DNA of 46,008 bases, from assembly GCA_026931905.1 (NCBI GenBank), contig JAIXLB010000031.1, positions 1-46,008 of the forward strand, read 5' to 3'. This document shows positions 34,056-41,776 of the stretch, one piece after another. This stretch comes from Chitinophagales bacterium (lineage in GTDB: Bacteria > Bacteroidota > Bacteroidia > Chitinophagales > Chitinophagaceae). Under the pieces are notes generated by a model. That model saw nothing but the letters and a program-made list of their open reading frames with translations. It searched no databases and had not been told where the DNA came from. The first letter of the stretch is position 1, and each line of letters begins with the position of its first letter. The position numbers and the translations under genes were made by a program.

Positions 34056-35168
34056 TTATAAATAACTCAAATTGGTTTTGGGCGATAAAGCAAGTAATGT
34101 TTCGTAAATAAGTTGTATAGTTTGTTCTATATCTTTTTTATGCAGCATTTCTACAGTTGTGTGCATATAACGCAAAGGAATAGAAATTAACACACTGGGG
34201 CAACCATCATTTGCATAAGCAAAACTATCAGTATCAGTTCCTGTACTTCTGCTTACTGCACGCATTTGAAGAGGAATTTTTTTCTTGCCTGCTACATCTT
34301 CTACTATTTTTAATAATTTATTGTGTACAGCAGGTCCATAAGTTGGCGAAGGTCCTTTACCACACATCACATCTCCTTCAATAATTTTGCTAATCATAGG
34401 TGTTTGCGTATCATGTGTAACATCTGTTATGATTGCAATGTTTGGTTTAATTCTTCTTGCAATCATTTCAGCACCACGCAAACCAATTTCTTCTTGCACA
34501 GCATTTACAACGTATAAGCCAAAGGGTAGTTTTTTATTATTTTCTTTTAATAATCTTGCAACTTCTGCAATCATAAAACCTCCAATTCTATTATCAAAAG
34601 CTCTGCCTATATAGTAATCATTGGCTAATTCATCAAAGCCATCTTGATAAGTAACAACAGCACCTACATGTACTCCTAAAGCTTCCACTTCTTTTTTAGA
34701 TCTGGCACCACAATCTAAAAATAAATTATCTGTTTTAGGATTTTGTTCTTTGGTATCAGCACTATGTAAACGTGTATGAATAGCAGGCCAACCAAAAACA
34801 GCTTTTACCATTCCTTTTTTACCATGAATAAATACTCTTTGAGATGGTGCAATTTGATGATCAACGCCTCCGTTTCTTTTTAAATAAATAATTCCTTCGT
34901 TGGTAATATAATTTACAAACCAACTTATTTCATCTGCATGAGCTTCTATAACTACTTTAAAATTTTCTTTTGGATTTATTACACCAACAGCAGTACCATA
35001 AGGATCAGTAAAAGTAGTATCTACAAAGGGTTTTAGGTAATCTAACCAAATTTTTTGCCCACTACTTTCAAAGCCTACAGGCGAAGGATTGTTAATATAA
35101 TTTTTTAGAAATTGAAATGAATTACTGTTGATGATAGATTTTTCTTTTGTTTTTTTTGTTGTAGCCAT
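34056..35168 (-). CDS. M42-family metallo-aminopeptidase (glutamyl aminopeptidase-like)
   Basis: The 370-residue cytoplasmic dinuclear peptidase shows the family motifs: VVIEAHADEISWFVNYI (first metal His and catalytic Asp), AFDNRIGGFMIAEV (bridging Asp), VNAVQEEIGLRGAEM (catalytic Glu and metal Glu), ITDVTHDTQTP (metal Asp) and the C-terminal SIPLRYMHTTVEM (metal His). It should trim N-terminal residues from peptides, and such enzymes form tetrahedral dodecamers. The first dozen residues (MATTKKTKEKS) are a short charged extension. It is the last gene of a three-gene run on the - strand (gap of 11 bases to the UbiA-like gene) and is followed by a terminator. Confidence 0.93.
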   Translation of the reverse strand: MATTKKTKEKSIINSNSFQFLKNYINNPSPVGFESSGQKIWLDYLKPFVDTTFTDPYGTAVGVINPKENFKVVIEAHADEISWFVNYITNEGIIYLKRNGGVDHQIAPSQRVFIHGKKGMVKAVFGWPAIHTRLHSADTKEQNPKTDNLFLDCGARSKKEVEALGVHVGAVVTYQDGFDELANDYYIGRAFDNRIGGFMIAEVARLLKENNKKLPFGLYVVNAVQEEIGLRGAEMIARRIKPNIAIITDVTHDTQTPMISKIIEGDVMCGKGPSPTYGPAVHNKLLKIVEDVAGKKKIPLQMRAVSRSTGTDTDSFAYANDGCPSVLISIPLRYMHTTVEMLHKKDIEQTIQLIYETLLALSPKTNLSYL

Positions 35169-35179
35169 TTGTTTATTTT

Positions 35180-36097
35180 TTATTTAATCAATAACATACC
35201 TGCTATGCCACAGAGAGCTTTAACAACCATAAGCCCATCTATTACTGACAGGTAGTAAATTATTTTTCTTTTTTTTCGAAGTAAAGAATAAGAAACTGCA
35301 ATTAGAAAAATGTATGGAATAACATTCATTAATATTCTTTGATAAGGGAAATGATTAAAATGTACATAACATGCAAAAAGTAAAATACATATCACAACTA
35401 ATGGAATGATGATATAGCGTATGGTATTGTTAATGCCAAACTGAACAGCAAAAGTTTTTAAATCTTCTTTTTTATCTGCATCGTAATCTTTAATATCAAA
35501 CATGATACAAAGCACAGAAATAAAAAGAAAATTCTTTAGCCACAACAAACCAGAGGGCATTGCAAAAACATCATGACTTATATGATTAGTTTGTAACTGA
35601 TAAAAAATAATTGGATAAACTGATACAAAACCACTCCAAACAAAACCTACAATAAAAGGTTTAAGCCAACCTATTCTTCTTAATTTTCTTATTTCTGGAA
35701 AAGGTAAAAGATTAAAGGTGTAAGTGAGAGCTATTACAGGAAATATAAGTATTTGCCCATATTGTACACTTTTCATTGCTGCAAAAGATTCTTTATATTT
35801 CCAAACAAAAAACAAAGCATCTGCAATTAAAAAAATCAAAATAATTCGTTGAGATAATTTAAGTGTAGCTGTATTTTTTTTATACCAATCCATTCTTTCA
35901 TCATGATATTCATCGGGTATATGTTTTAAATAAGTGAAAGTGTAATACCATGCTGTTCCTAAAAATATTAATGTGTAAAAATGAATCCCATTTAATGCAA
36001 GTTGGTGTTGCACATTGGTTTCTATAGATAGCATTACTACACATAAACCTGCGAAAAAGTTTCCATAAAAAAAAGTGTATAGAAGTTTCTTAAGCAT
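35180..36097 (-). CDS. UbiA-superfamily-like membrane protein with only the second Asp motif
   Basis: The 305-residue protein has eight or nine hydrophobic segments. The second Asp-rich motif of UbiA prenyltransferases is evident: FDIKDYDADKKEDLKTFAVQFG, with D201, D204, D206 and D208. The LRRIGWLKPFIVGFVWSGF block is also typical of a Bacteroidota UbiA-like subgroup. Where the first motif NxxxDxxxD should be (after helix 2, about residues 50-62) the sequence is YYTFTYLKHIPDEYHDERMD, which does not fit. Diphosphate chemistry may be altered or lost. It lies between a lipoprotein gene (5 bases) and the M42 gene (11 bases), all one likely operon. The substrate is unknown. Confidence 0.75.
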   Translation of the reverse strand: MLKKLLYTFFYGNFFAGLCVVMLSIETNVQHQLALNGIHFYTLIFLGTAWYYTFTYLKHIPDEYHDERMDWYKKNTATLKLSQRIILIFLIADALFFVWKYKESFAAMKSVQYGQILIFPVIALTYTFNLLPFPEIRKLRRIGWLKPFIVGFVWSGFVSVYPIIFYQLQTNHISHDVFAMPSGLLWLKNFLFISVLCIMFDIKDYDADKKEDLKTFAVQFGINNTIRYIIIPLVVICILLFACYVHFNHFPYQRILMNVIPYIFLIAVSYSLLRKKRKIIYYLSVIDGLMVVKALCGIAGMLLIK

Positions 36098-36102
36098 AGG
36101 AT

Positions 36103-36591
36103 TTATCTTAAAACAACAATAGGACTAAAAAAAACTGTATCGCTAATAATTTTTTGTTTATCTACAGCAATAATTTTATAAGAAATTGTATCTGCTTCAT
36201 TTCTGGGAGGCGTGCCACTTACAGGAGGAAAAACTGCAGAAATTAAATAACGTTGATAATCGTTTCTGCCACTTCCGTCAGTAATAAAGTCAAGATAAAT
36301 ATCACCTGTTTTATTATCATTGTGTGCAGGAACTGCAAGTTTAGTACTATCGTTTAATGTTCCTGAAATGGATCTTATATTTAACCTTTTTCTGTAAATA
36401 AATATAGAATCTATTGGGTTGTCGCCATCGGTATAAGATAAAATAATTTGCATAGAACCATTAATAGGAACTACATCTGGGCTTACTTTTTTTAATTCAA
36501 TACTTGGCTTTGAACCAGAGCTATTTTTTTTACAGCCACCAATAAAAAAAACGAATACTATTAGTATGAAAATTAATTGTTTCATTTGCAT
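36103..36591 (-). CDS. Lipoprotein of unknown function
   Basis: The 162-residue product has a lipoprotein signal: MKQLIFILIVFVFFIGGCKK, with the lipobox IGGC. The mature part is a predicted all-beta domain of about 135 residues, possibly an immunoglobulin-like fold (for example VVPINGSMQIILSYTDGDNPIDSIFIYRKR and DTISYKIIAVDKQKIISDTVFF). The start could be M1 or M3; both keep the signal intact. It opens the three-gene run with the UbiA-like and M42 genes, with a -7 box 17 bases upstream. It diverges from the LuxE-like gene. Confidence 0.82.
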   Translation of the reverse strand: MQMKQLIFILIVFVFFIGGCKKNSSGSKPSIELKKVSPDVVPINGSMQIILSYTDGDNPIDSIFIYRKRLNIRSISGTLNDSTKLAVPAHNDNKTGDIYLDFITDGSGRNDYQRYLISAVFPPVSGTPPRNEADTISYKIIAVDKQKIISDTVFFSPIVVLR

Positions 36592-36608
36592 TTATTTACT
36601 AAGCATTA

Positions 36609-36616
36609 CAAAACTA
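36609..36616 (-). promoter_or_regulatory. -7 box of the lipoprotein-UbiA-like-M42 operon (TAGTTTTG on the - strand)
   Basis: The + strand reads CAAAACTA, a perfect TAnnTTTG box 17 bases before the lipoprotein start and 24 bases from the divergent LuxE-like gene. Confidence 0.5.
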
Positions 36617-36640
36617 ATGTTTAATTGTTGAATAAGTTAT

Positions 36641-37624
36641 ATGAGATTGCCAACAAGTTCTAAAATTTTTCAAATAAATAATGTACAGTCTTTTGAAAAA
36701 GAAGCCTTAGCTATTTTTCATTTTCAATACCAAAATAATGAGGTATATAAAAACTGGTGTAATTTAATTGGAGTTCCTGTAAATGAAGTTAAAAATATTT
36801 CACAAATTCCTTTTTTACCTATATCATTTTTTAAAACTCATAAGGTTGTTAGTACAACATTCGAACCTTCTAATATTTTTGAAAGTAGTAAAACAACAGG
36901 TACAATAAGTAGCAAACATTTTGTGAAAAATATTGCTTTGTACGAACAAAGTTTTATGCAATGTTTTGAGCAGTTTTATGGCAGTATAAAAAATTATTGT
37001 GTTATAGGGTTATTGCCTTCTTATTTAGAAAGAGCAAACTCTTCTTTGGTATATATGACTCAAAAATTAATTGAACAAAGCAATTGCAAGGAAAGCGGTT
37101 TTTACTTAAATGAATTTGAAAAATTACACCATACTTTACAACAGTTAGAAGCAAGAAAACAGCCAACTTTATTAATAGGTGTAACCTTTGCATTGTTAGA
37201 TTTTGCTGCATTATTTCCTTTAAAATTACAACATACAATAGTGATGGAAACTGGTGGCATGAAAGGACGAAAAGAAGAAATGACAAGAGCAGAAGTACAT
37301 AACATTTTACAAAATTCTTTTTCGTGTAATACTATTCATAGTGAATATGGAATGACAGAATTATTGTCTCAAGCTTATGCTACAAAAAATGGTATATTTA
37401 ATTGTCCTACATGGATGAAAGTAGTAGTGCAAAGCGAAGATGACCCTTTGAACATACAATTAAAAGGCAAAGGAATTTTGAACATCATAGACCTTGCCAA
37501 TATTTATAGCTGTAGTTTTATATCAACAGAAGATGTAGGGGTTGTGTATGAAAATGGAAGTTTTGAAGTACAGGGTCGTTTAGATAACAGTGCTTTGCGT
37601 GGTTGTAATTTAATGGTAGTATAA
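36641..37624 (+). CDS. LuxE-like acyl-protein synthetase / acyl transferase
   Basis: The 327-residue protein resembles the LuxE (acyl-protein synthetase) branch of the adenylate-forming enzymes. Visible blocks are SFFKTHKVVS, ESSKTTGTISSKHF (phosphate-loop-like Ser/Thr/Gly stretch), GVTFALLDFAA, VMETGGMKGRKEEMTRAEVHN, IHSEYGMTELLSQAYA (the YGMTE motif of adenylating enzymes) and FISTEDVGVVYENGSFEVQGRLDNSALRGCNLMV at the end. It should activate a carboxylic acid as acyl-AMP. No lux genes are present and the acyl acceptor is unknown. The REC-Hpt gene follows after 37 bases. Confidence 0.85.
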   Translation: MRLPTSSKIFQINNVQSFEKEALAIFHFQYQNNEVYKNWCNLIGVPVNEVKNISQIPFLPISFFKTHKVVSTTFEPSNIFESSKTTGTISSKHFVKNIALYEQSFMQCFEQFYGSIKNYCVIGLLPSYLERANSSLVYMTQKLIEQSNCKESGFYLNEFEKLHHTLQQLEARKQPTLLIGVTFALLDFAALFPLKLQHTIVMETGGMKGRKEEMTRAEVHNILQNSFSCNTIHSEYGMTELLSQAYATKNGIFNCPTWMKVVVQSEDDPLNIQLKGKGILNIIDLANIYSCSFISTEDVGVVYENGSFEVQGRLDNSALRGCNLMVV

Positions 37625-37637
37625 GGCTTTAAAAACT

Positions 37638-37645
37638 TATCTTTG
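37638..37645 (+). promoter_or_regulatory. -7 box TATCTTTG of the REC-Hpt gene
   Basis: This is a perfect TAnnTTTG match that ends 16 bases before the TTG start codon at 37662, which supports that start. No clear -33 element was seen. Confidence 0.5.
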
Positions 37646-37661
37646 CAAAAATTCATATATC

Positions 37662-38438
37662 TTGAATAAACAGTTATCAAATATCAAAGTTTTAATTGCA
37701 GAAGATAATGAAATAAATGAACTGCTCGTAAAACGAATGTTGCAACTTTTAAAATGTGAATATAAAGTAGCTCGTAATGGCAATGAAGTGTTAACTATAT
37801 TGCAAGATGATGATTTTGATGTAATACTTATGGATATTCAATTGCCTGAAAAAGATGGTGTTGAAACTACCATAGAAATAAGAAACTCTAATAACGAAAA
37901 GAAAAAAAATATTCCTATAATAGCCTTAACAGCAAATGGATTGATAGGCGAGGAGCAAAAATATAAAGAAGCTGGTATGAATGGGTATTTAATTAAGCCT
38001 TTTAAAGAACAAGATTTAAAAAATATTTTGCAGCGAATTGTTATAGATAATTCTAACCTATTTAATAACATACATACAATGACTGAAAAATCAACTGCTA
38101 AACTTTATAATATGGATCATGTTAGTAGTTTAGTTCAAGGCAATATAGGTTTTATAAGAAATTTAGCTCAAATATTTTTAGATACCATTCCTGCTAATTG
38201 TAAAGAACTGTTGCAAGAAGTTGAAAATAAAAATTGGCTGCAAGCCTCTAAAATTGCTCATAAATTAAAAAGCACTGCTGATACTATGCAGATTAATGAA
38301 ATTAAAGATGATATACGAGTAATAGAAGCCAATGGAAAATCTGCAACAAACACAGATGTTATTCCTACACTTGCTGTAAAGGTTGATACTATTATTGCTA
38401 AGGTTGCAGAACAACTTAAAGAAGAATTTGAGCTATAA
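37662..38438 (+). CDS. Receiver-Hpt phosphotransfer protein (REC + HPt)
   Basis: The 258-residue cytoplasmic protein has a receiver domain (about residues 8-128) with the acidic pair E14/D15, phosphoacceptor D58 in VILMDIQLPEKDG, T90 and K112 in YLIKPF. After a short linker comes an Hpt domain (about 152-255) with the phospho-histidine H200 in KIAHKLKSTADTMQI. There is no kinase or output domain. The REC part resembles the C-terminal receivers of hybrid kinases, so it probably relays phosphate from a hybrid kinase to another regulator. The start is TTG, because the frame is closed upstream by the promoter and the next ATG lies inside the receiver. It is convergent with ftsE, 3 bases apart. 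Confidence 0.9.
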   Translation: MNKQLSNIKVLIAEDNEINELLVKRMLQLLKCEYKVARNGNEVLTILQDDDFDVILMDIQLPEKDGVETTIEIRNSNNEKKKNIPIIALTANGLIGEEQKYKEAGMNGYLIKPFKEQDLKNILQRIVIDNSNLFNNIHTMTEKSTAKLYNMDHVSSLVQGNIGFIRNLAQIFLDTIPANCKELLQEVENKNWLQASKIAHKLKSTADTMQINEIKDDIRVIEANGKSATNTDVIPTLAVKVDTIIAKVAEQLKEEFEL

Positions 38439-38441
38439 TTT

Positions 38442-39131
38442 TTACAAGGCAGCCATATTTGCACTATCTATTACTCTGCTTCTTTCTGTAGTAAGCATAC
38501 GACTTGGGTAACGATTAATAACAATAAAATCGTGTGTAGCCATTATAATTGCAGTGCCATAATCTTTTGCAATTTGAAATAAAAGCTGCATAATTTCATC
38601 GCTTGTTTCAGGGTCTAAATTTCCTGTAGGTTCATCTGCAAGAATGAGCTTAGGAGAGTTTAATAAAGCTCTGGCAATATCTACACGCTGTTGTTCGCCA
38701 CCACTCATTTCAAAAGGCATTTTAAAACCTTTGCTTCTTAAACCCACTTTATCAAGTACATCATTTATTTTTTCTACAATTAATTTTTCATCTTTCCAGC
38801 CAGTGGCTTTTAAAACAAATTTTAAATTGTCGTGTACATTTCTATCAGTCATTAATTGAAAATCCTGAAATACAACGCCTAAATTTCTTCTTAAAAATGG
38901 AACTTTTTTCCAGTTCATTTCTTTTAAATCAAAGCCTACAACGCTGCCTGATCCTTCTTTTAAAGGCAGTTCGCCATATAAAGTTTTCAATAAACTACTT
39001 TTACCTGTTCCTGTTTTTCCTACTAAAAAAACAAACTCACCTTTTTCAATAGTTATATTTACATCTTGTAAAATAAGGCTGTTGCCTTGGTAAATATTTG
39101 CTCCTCTTAATTGTACGACTACTTCAGACAT
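38442..39131 (-). CDS. ftsE: Cell division ATP-binding protein FtsE
   Basis: This 229-residue ABC ATPase works with FtsX to activate peptidoglycan hydrolases at the division site. Motifs are Walker [11 protein letters not shown]-loop [17 protein letters not shown], signature [39 protein letters not shown] and the switch histidine in [15 protein letters not shown]. The FQDFQLM and [12 protein letters not shown] blocks are those of FtsE. ftsX is not adjacent, so the pair is split here, and a related ABC ATPase of the LolD type cannot be fully excluded. It has its own -7 box. Confidence 0.87.
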   Translation of the reverse strand: MSEVVVQLRGANIYQGNSLILQDVNITIEKGEFVFLVGKTGTGKSSLLKTLYGELPLKEGSGSVVGFDLKEMNWKKVPFLRRNLGVVFQDFQLMTDRNVHDNLKFVLKATGWKDEKLIVEKINDVLDKVGLRSKGFKMPFEMSGGEQQRVDIARALLNSPKLILADEPTGNLDPETSDEIMQLLFQIAKDYGTAIIMATHDFIVINRYPSRMLTTERSRVIDSANMAAL

Positions 39132-39153
39132 TTTATGTTTTTTTTAGTGTTCG

Positions 39154-39161
39154 CAAAGCTA
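39154..39161 (-). promoter_or_regulatory. -7 box of ftsE (TAGCTTTG on the - strand)
   Basis: The + strand reads CAAAGCTA, a perfect TAnnTTTG box 22 bases before the ATG. The same eight bases stand in front of the O-methyltransferase gene. Confidence 0.5.
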
Positions 39162-39226
39162 ATTATACAAAAATTCTTTTTAGTAAAATAGTTTACACAA
39201 AATAAAATAATTTGTTAAGAAATATT

Positions 39227-40237
39227 TTAAATAATATTTACCTCTCGTTGCAGTGTAATACTAAATTTTGTTTTTACATCATCAATAATGGCAGTACTTA
39301 AATCAAAAATTTCTTTACCTGTTGCATTGCCATAATTTACCAATACCAATGCTTGTTTGTTATGACAACCAGCATCATTTTTTCTATAACCCTTCCAACC
39401 ACTTTGTTCTATTAACCAAGCAGCAGCAATTTTTGTGTAATTTTCATTTTCTTTATAACCCTGCAAATGGGGGTAAAGTTTTTTCAGTTGATCAAATTGT
39501 TCATTTGGTATAACAGGGTTTTTAAAAAAACTTCCTGCATTGCCTATTTCTTTAGGGTTGGGCAGTTTAGATAAACGAATATGTATTACAGCATTAGAAA
39601 TTGCTTGGGCAGATACTTGTGTGATTTTCATTTTCTCCAATTCCTGTTGTATGGCACCATAAGAAATATTGAAAACAGGTTTTTTGTGTAAACGAAATGT
39701 TACATTAAGGATTACAAATTGGTTTTTGAATTTTGTTTTAAACACACTTTCTCTATATCCAAATTCGCACTCTTGCAAATTAAAATTTACCTGTTTTTTT
39801 TCTGTTAAATGATAGGCTTCTAACTCGTAAAAAATATCTTTTACTTCTACACCATAAGCACCAATATTTTGCATTGGGCTTGCACCAACATAACCTGGTA
39901 TTAAACTTAAATTTTCGATACCAAAATAATGCTGCTGAATACAGTACAAAACAAAAGAATGCCAAACCTCTCCAGCAGCAGCTTTTATATAATAATATTC
40001 GTTGTCTTCTTTAATTAGTTCTATGCCTTTTATTTCATTTTTAAGAACTAATCCATCAAAGTTTTTTGTAAAAAGAATATTGCTGCCTCCACCAATTATT
40101 AAATTTTCATTGTTGGTATTGTATGCTAAAAGTTCCTGCAATTCCTCTAAACTTGAAAATACAGCAAACTCTTTTGCAGTAACGTTTATAGCAAATGTGT
40201 TGTATGCTTTAAGAGAAATATTTTGCTGTATTTGCAT
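39227..40237 (-). CDS. murB: UDP-N-acetylenolpyruvoylglucosamine reductase
   Basis: This 336-residue FAD enzyme reduces UDP-GlcNAc-enolpyruvate to UDP-MurNAc in peptidoglycan synthesis. FAD-binding motifs are LIIGGGSNILFTKNFDGLVLKN and the SLIPGYVGASPMQNIGAYGVEV block. The substrate loop has FGYRESVFK, the catalytic serine is in GNAGSFFKNPV, and AAAWLIEQSGWKG and QALVLVNYGNATG complete the C-terminal part. The order and length match type I MurB, in which the Tyr loop is present. It is 60 bases downstream of the GT2 gene on the same strand and 95 bases upstream of ftsE. Confidence 0.96.
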   Translation of the reverse strand: MQIQQNISLKAYNTFAINVTAKEFAVFSSLEELQELLAYNTNNENLIIGGGSNILFTKNFDGLVLKNEIKGIELIKEDNEYYYIKAAAGEVWHSFVLYCIQQHYFGIENLSLIPGYVGASPMQNIGAYGVEVKDIFYELEAYHLTEKKQVNFNLQECEFGYRESVFKTKFKNQFVILNVTFRLHKKPVFNISYGAIQQELEKMKITQVSAQAISNAVIHIRLSKLPNPKEIGNAGSFFKNPVIPNEQFDQLKKLYPHLQGYKENENYTKIAAAWLIEQSGWKGYRKNDAGCHNKQALVLVNYGNATGKEIFDLSTAIIDDVKTKFSITLQREVNII

Positions 40238-40297
40238 GAATTAAAATAAAATTTTTTGCAGTAATTTTTAATAGTGCAAAGAATGGAAATGCTTTAT

Positions 40298-41236
40298 TTA
40301 ATCAAGCCTATTTTCTATTAAATAACTATTTCTTTCAGGAGCATTTCTTCCTATTAATTCAGCTATAAAACCTGTAAGAAAAAGTTGCATACCAATAATC
40401 ATTACTGTAAGTGCAATATAAAATGCAGGACGATTGGTAAGTGCAAAATTTGTAACAGTAAGCTTTGCAATAATTAAATAAAGGCTCATACACAAACCAA
40501 TTAAAAAACACAAAGTACCATACAAACCAAAAAAGTGCATAGGTTTTTTACTAAACCTACTTACAAAACTTATAGTAGCTAAATCTAAAAAACCATTGAT
40601 GAATCTTTCCCAACCAAATTTTGTTTTTCCATATTTTCTTGCTCGGTGCTCTACTACTTTTTCGCCAATTTTTCTAAAGCCACTCCATTTGGCAATTACA
40701 GGAATATATCTGTGCATTTCGCCATACACTTCAATACTTTTTACAACTTTATTTTTATAGGCTTTTAAGCCACAATTAAAATCGTGTAAGTAAATGCCGC
40801 TGCTCCATCTTGCAGCAGCATTAAAAATTTTAGAAGGAAAATTTTTGGTAAAAGTATTGTCAAATCTTTTCTTTTTCCAGCCACTTACAATATCAAAATT
40901 TTCTTCAGTAATCATTTTATACAATTCAGGAATTTCGTCTGGGCTATCTTGCATATCTGCATCCATTGTTATAACTACATTTCCTTTTGCTGCTCTAAAC
41001 CCTTCATTTAGTGCAGCACTTTTGCCATAATTTCTTTGAAATTTAATTCCTTTGATATTGTTATTGACTTGATGCAACTTTTCAATTATTTTCCAGCTTT
41101 CATCTGTACTGCCATCATCTACAAAAATTATTTCGTAGTTTAATTGATGTTGGGTTACAACACGAACAATCCATTCACTTAATTCTGTAAGCGATTCTTC
41201 TTCATTAAATAATGGTATTACAATGGAAATATCCAT
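40298..41236 (-). CDS. Membrane-anchored family 2 glycosyltransferase (DPM1/GtrB-like)
   Basis: The 312-residue enzyme has an N-terminal GT-A domain with VIPLFNEEESL, FVDDGSTDESW, GFRAAKGNVVITMDADMQDSPDEIPEL (the DAD metal motif) and GWKKKRFDNTFTKNFPSKIFN, followed by two C-terminal membrane helices (about 230-258 and 269-292). This architecture is that of polyprenyl-phosphate sugar transferases such as GtrB, ArnC and DPM1. It should move a sugar from a nucleotide donor to a lipid carrier on the cytoplasmic face. It lies 9 bases after the DUF4199 gene. Confidence 0.92.
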   Translation of the reverse strand: MDISIVIPLFNEEESLTELSEWIVRVVTQHQLNYEIIFVDDGSTDESWKIIEKLHQVNNNIKGIKFQRNYGKSAALNEGFRAAKGNVVITMDADMQDSPDEIPELYKMITEENFDIVSGWKKKRFDNTFTKNFPSKIFNAAARWSSGIYLHDFNCGLKAYKNKVVKSIEVYGEMHRYIPVIAKWSGFRKIGEKVVEHRARKYGKTKFGWERFINGFLDLATISFVSRFSKKPMHFFGLYGTLCFLIGLCMSLYLIIAKLTVTNFALTNRPAFYIALTVMIIGMQLFLTGFIAELIGRNAPERNSYLIENRLD

Positions 41237-41245
41237 AAAACTATT

Positions 41246-41764
41246 CTACTGATTTTGAAATGGAGTTTGAGTAGGATTTTTTTTAGCAACTGCAGCACCT
41301 ATTAATGAAAATATTACTCCAAAAATTAAGAACATTACAATAACTCCTGCAATAGCAAATGGAATAAAGAATTTTCTTGTCATTTCTATACCTTGTTCTA
41401 TTTGTTCTTTTGTCATTGCACCTTTTTCAGTCATTCCATTTTTGGCTTCTTCTATTGCTAAATCTATTACATCTGGCATAATAAATTTAAAAGCAACAAA
41501 TGTGTAAACAGCAATTATAGCAGTAATGGCTGCTGTAACTTTAAAACCATGAGCAAAAGTGTTACCAAAAGTTACATTGCCATTTAATCCTTTTGCATAA
41601 CTTGTGCAAGCCCAAATAACTCCTCCACCTAAAACTATATATTGCGAAAACTGAATGCCTTTGTTTTGAGTAAGCCCAGCAAAATAAATGATTAAGCCTA
41701 CTACAATTAAAATTAAAGAAATAATTAAACCTTTAATTGGAGCAGATAGTTGTTTTGGTTCCAT
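41246..41764 (-). CDS. DUF4199 family membrane protein
   Basis: This 172-residue inner-membrane protein has four helices (about residues 8-28, 36-53, 70-92 and 130-155). The sequence ISLILIVVGLIIYFAGL, the TSYAKGLNGNVTFGNTFAHGFKVTAAITAI block and the NGMTEKGAMTKEQIEQGIEMTRKF cytoplasmic segment fit DUF4199, a Bacteroidota family of unknown function. It lies between the dihydroorotase homolog (12 bases) and the glycosyltransferase (9 bases), all one transcript. It may assist the neighbouring glycosyltransferase, but that is only a guess from position. Confidence 0.85.
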   Translation of the reverse strand: MEPKQLSAPIKGLIISLILIVVGLIIYFAGLTQNKGIQFSQYIVLGGGVIWACTSYAKGLNGNVTFGNTFAHGFKVTAAITAIIAVYTFVAFKFIMPDVIDLAIEEAKNGMTEKGAMTKEQIEQGIEMTRKFFIPFAIAGVIVMFLIFGVIFSLIGAAVAKKNPTQTPFQNQ

Positions 41765-41776
41765 TTTTGTTTGTTT

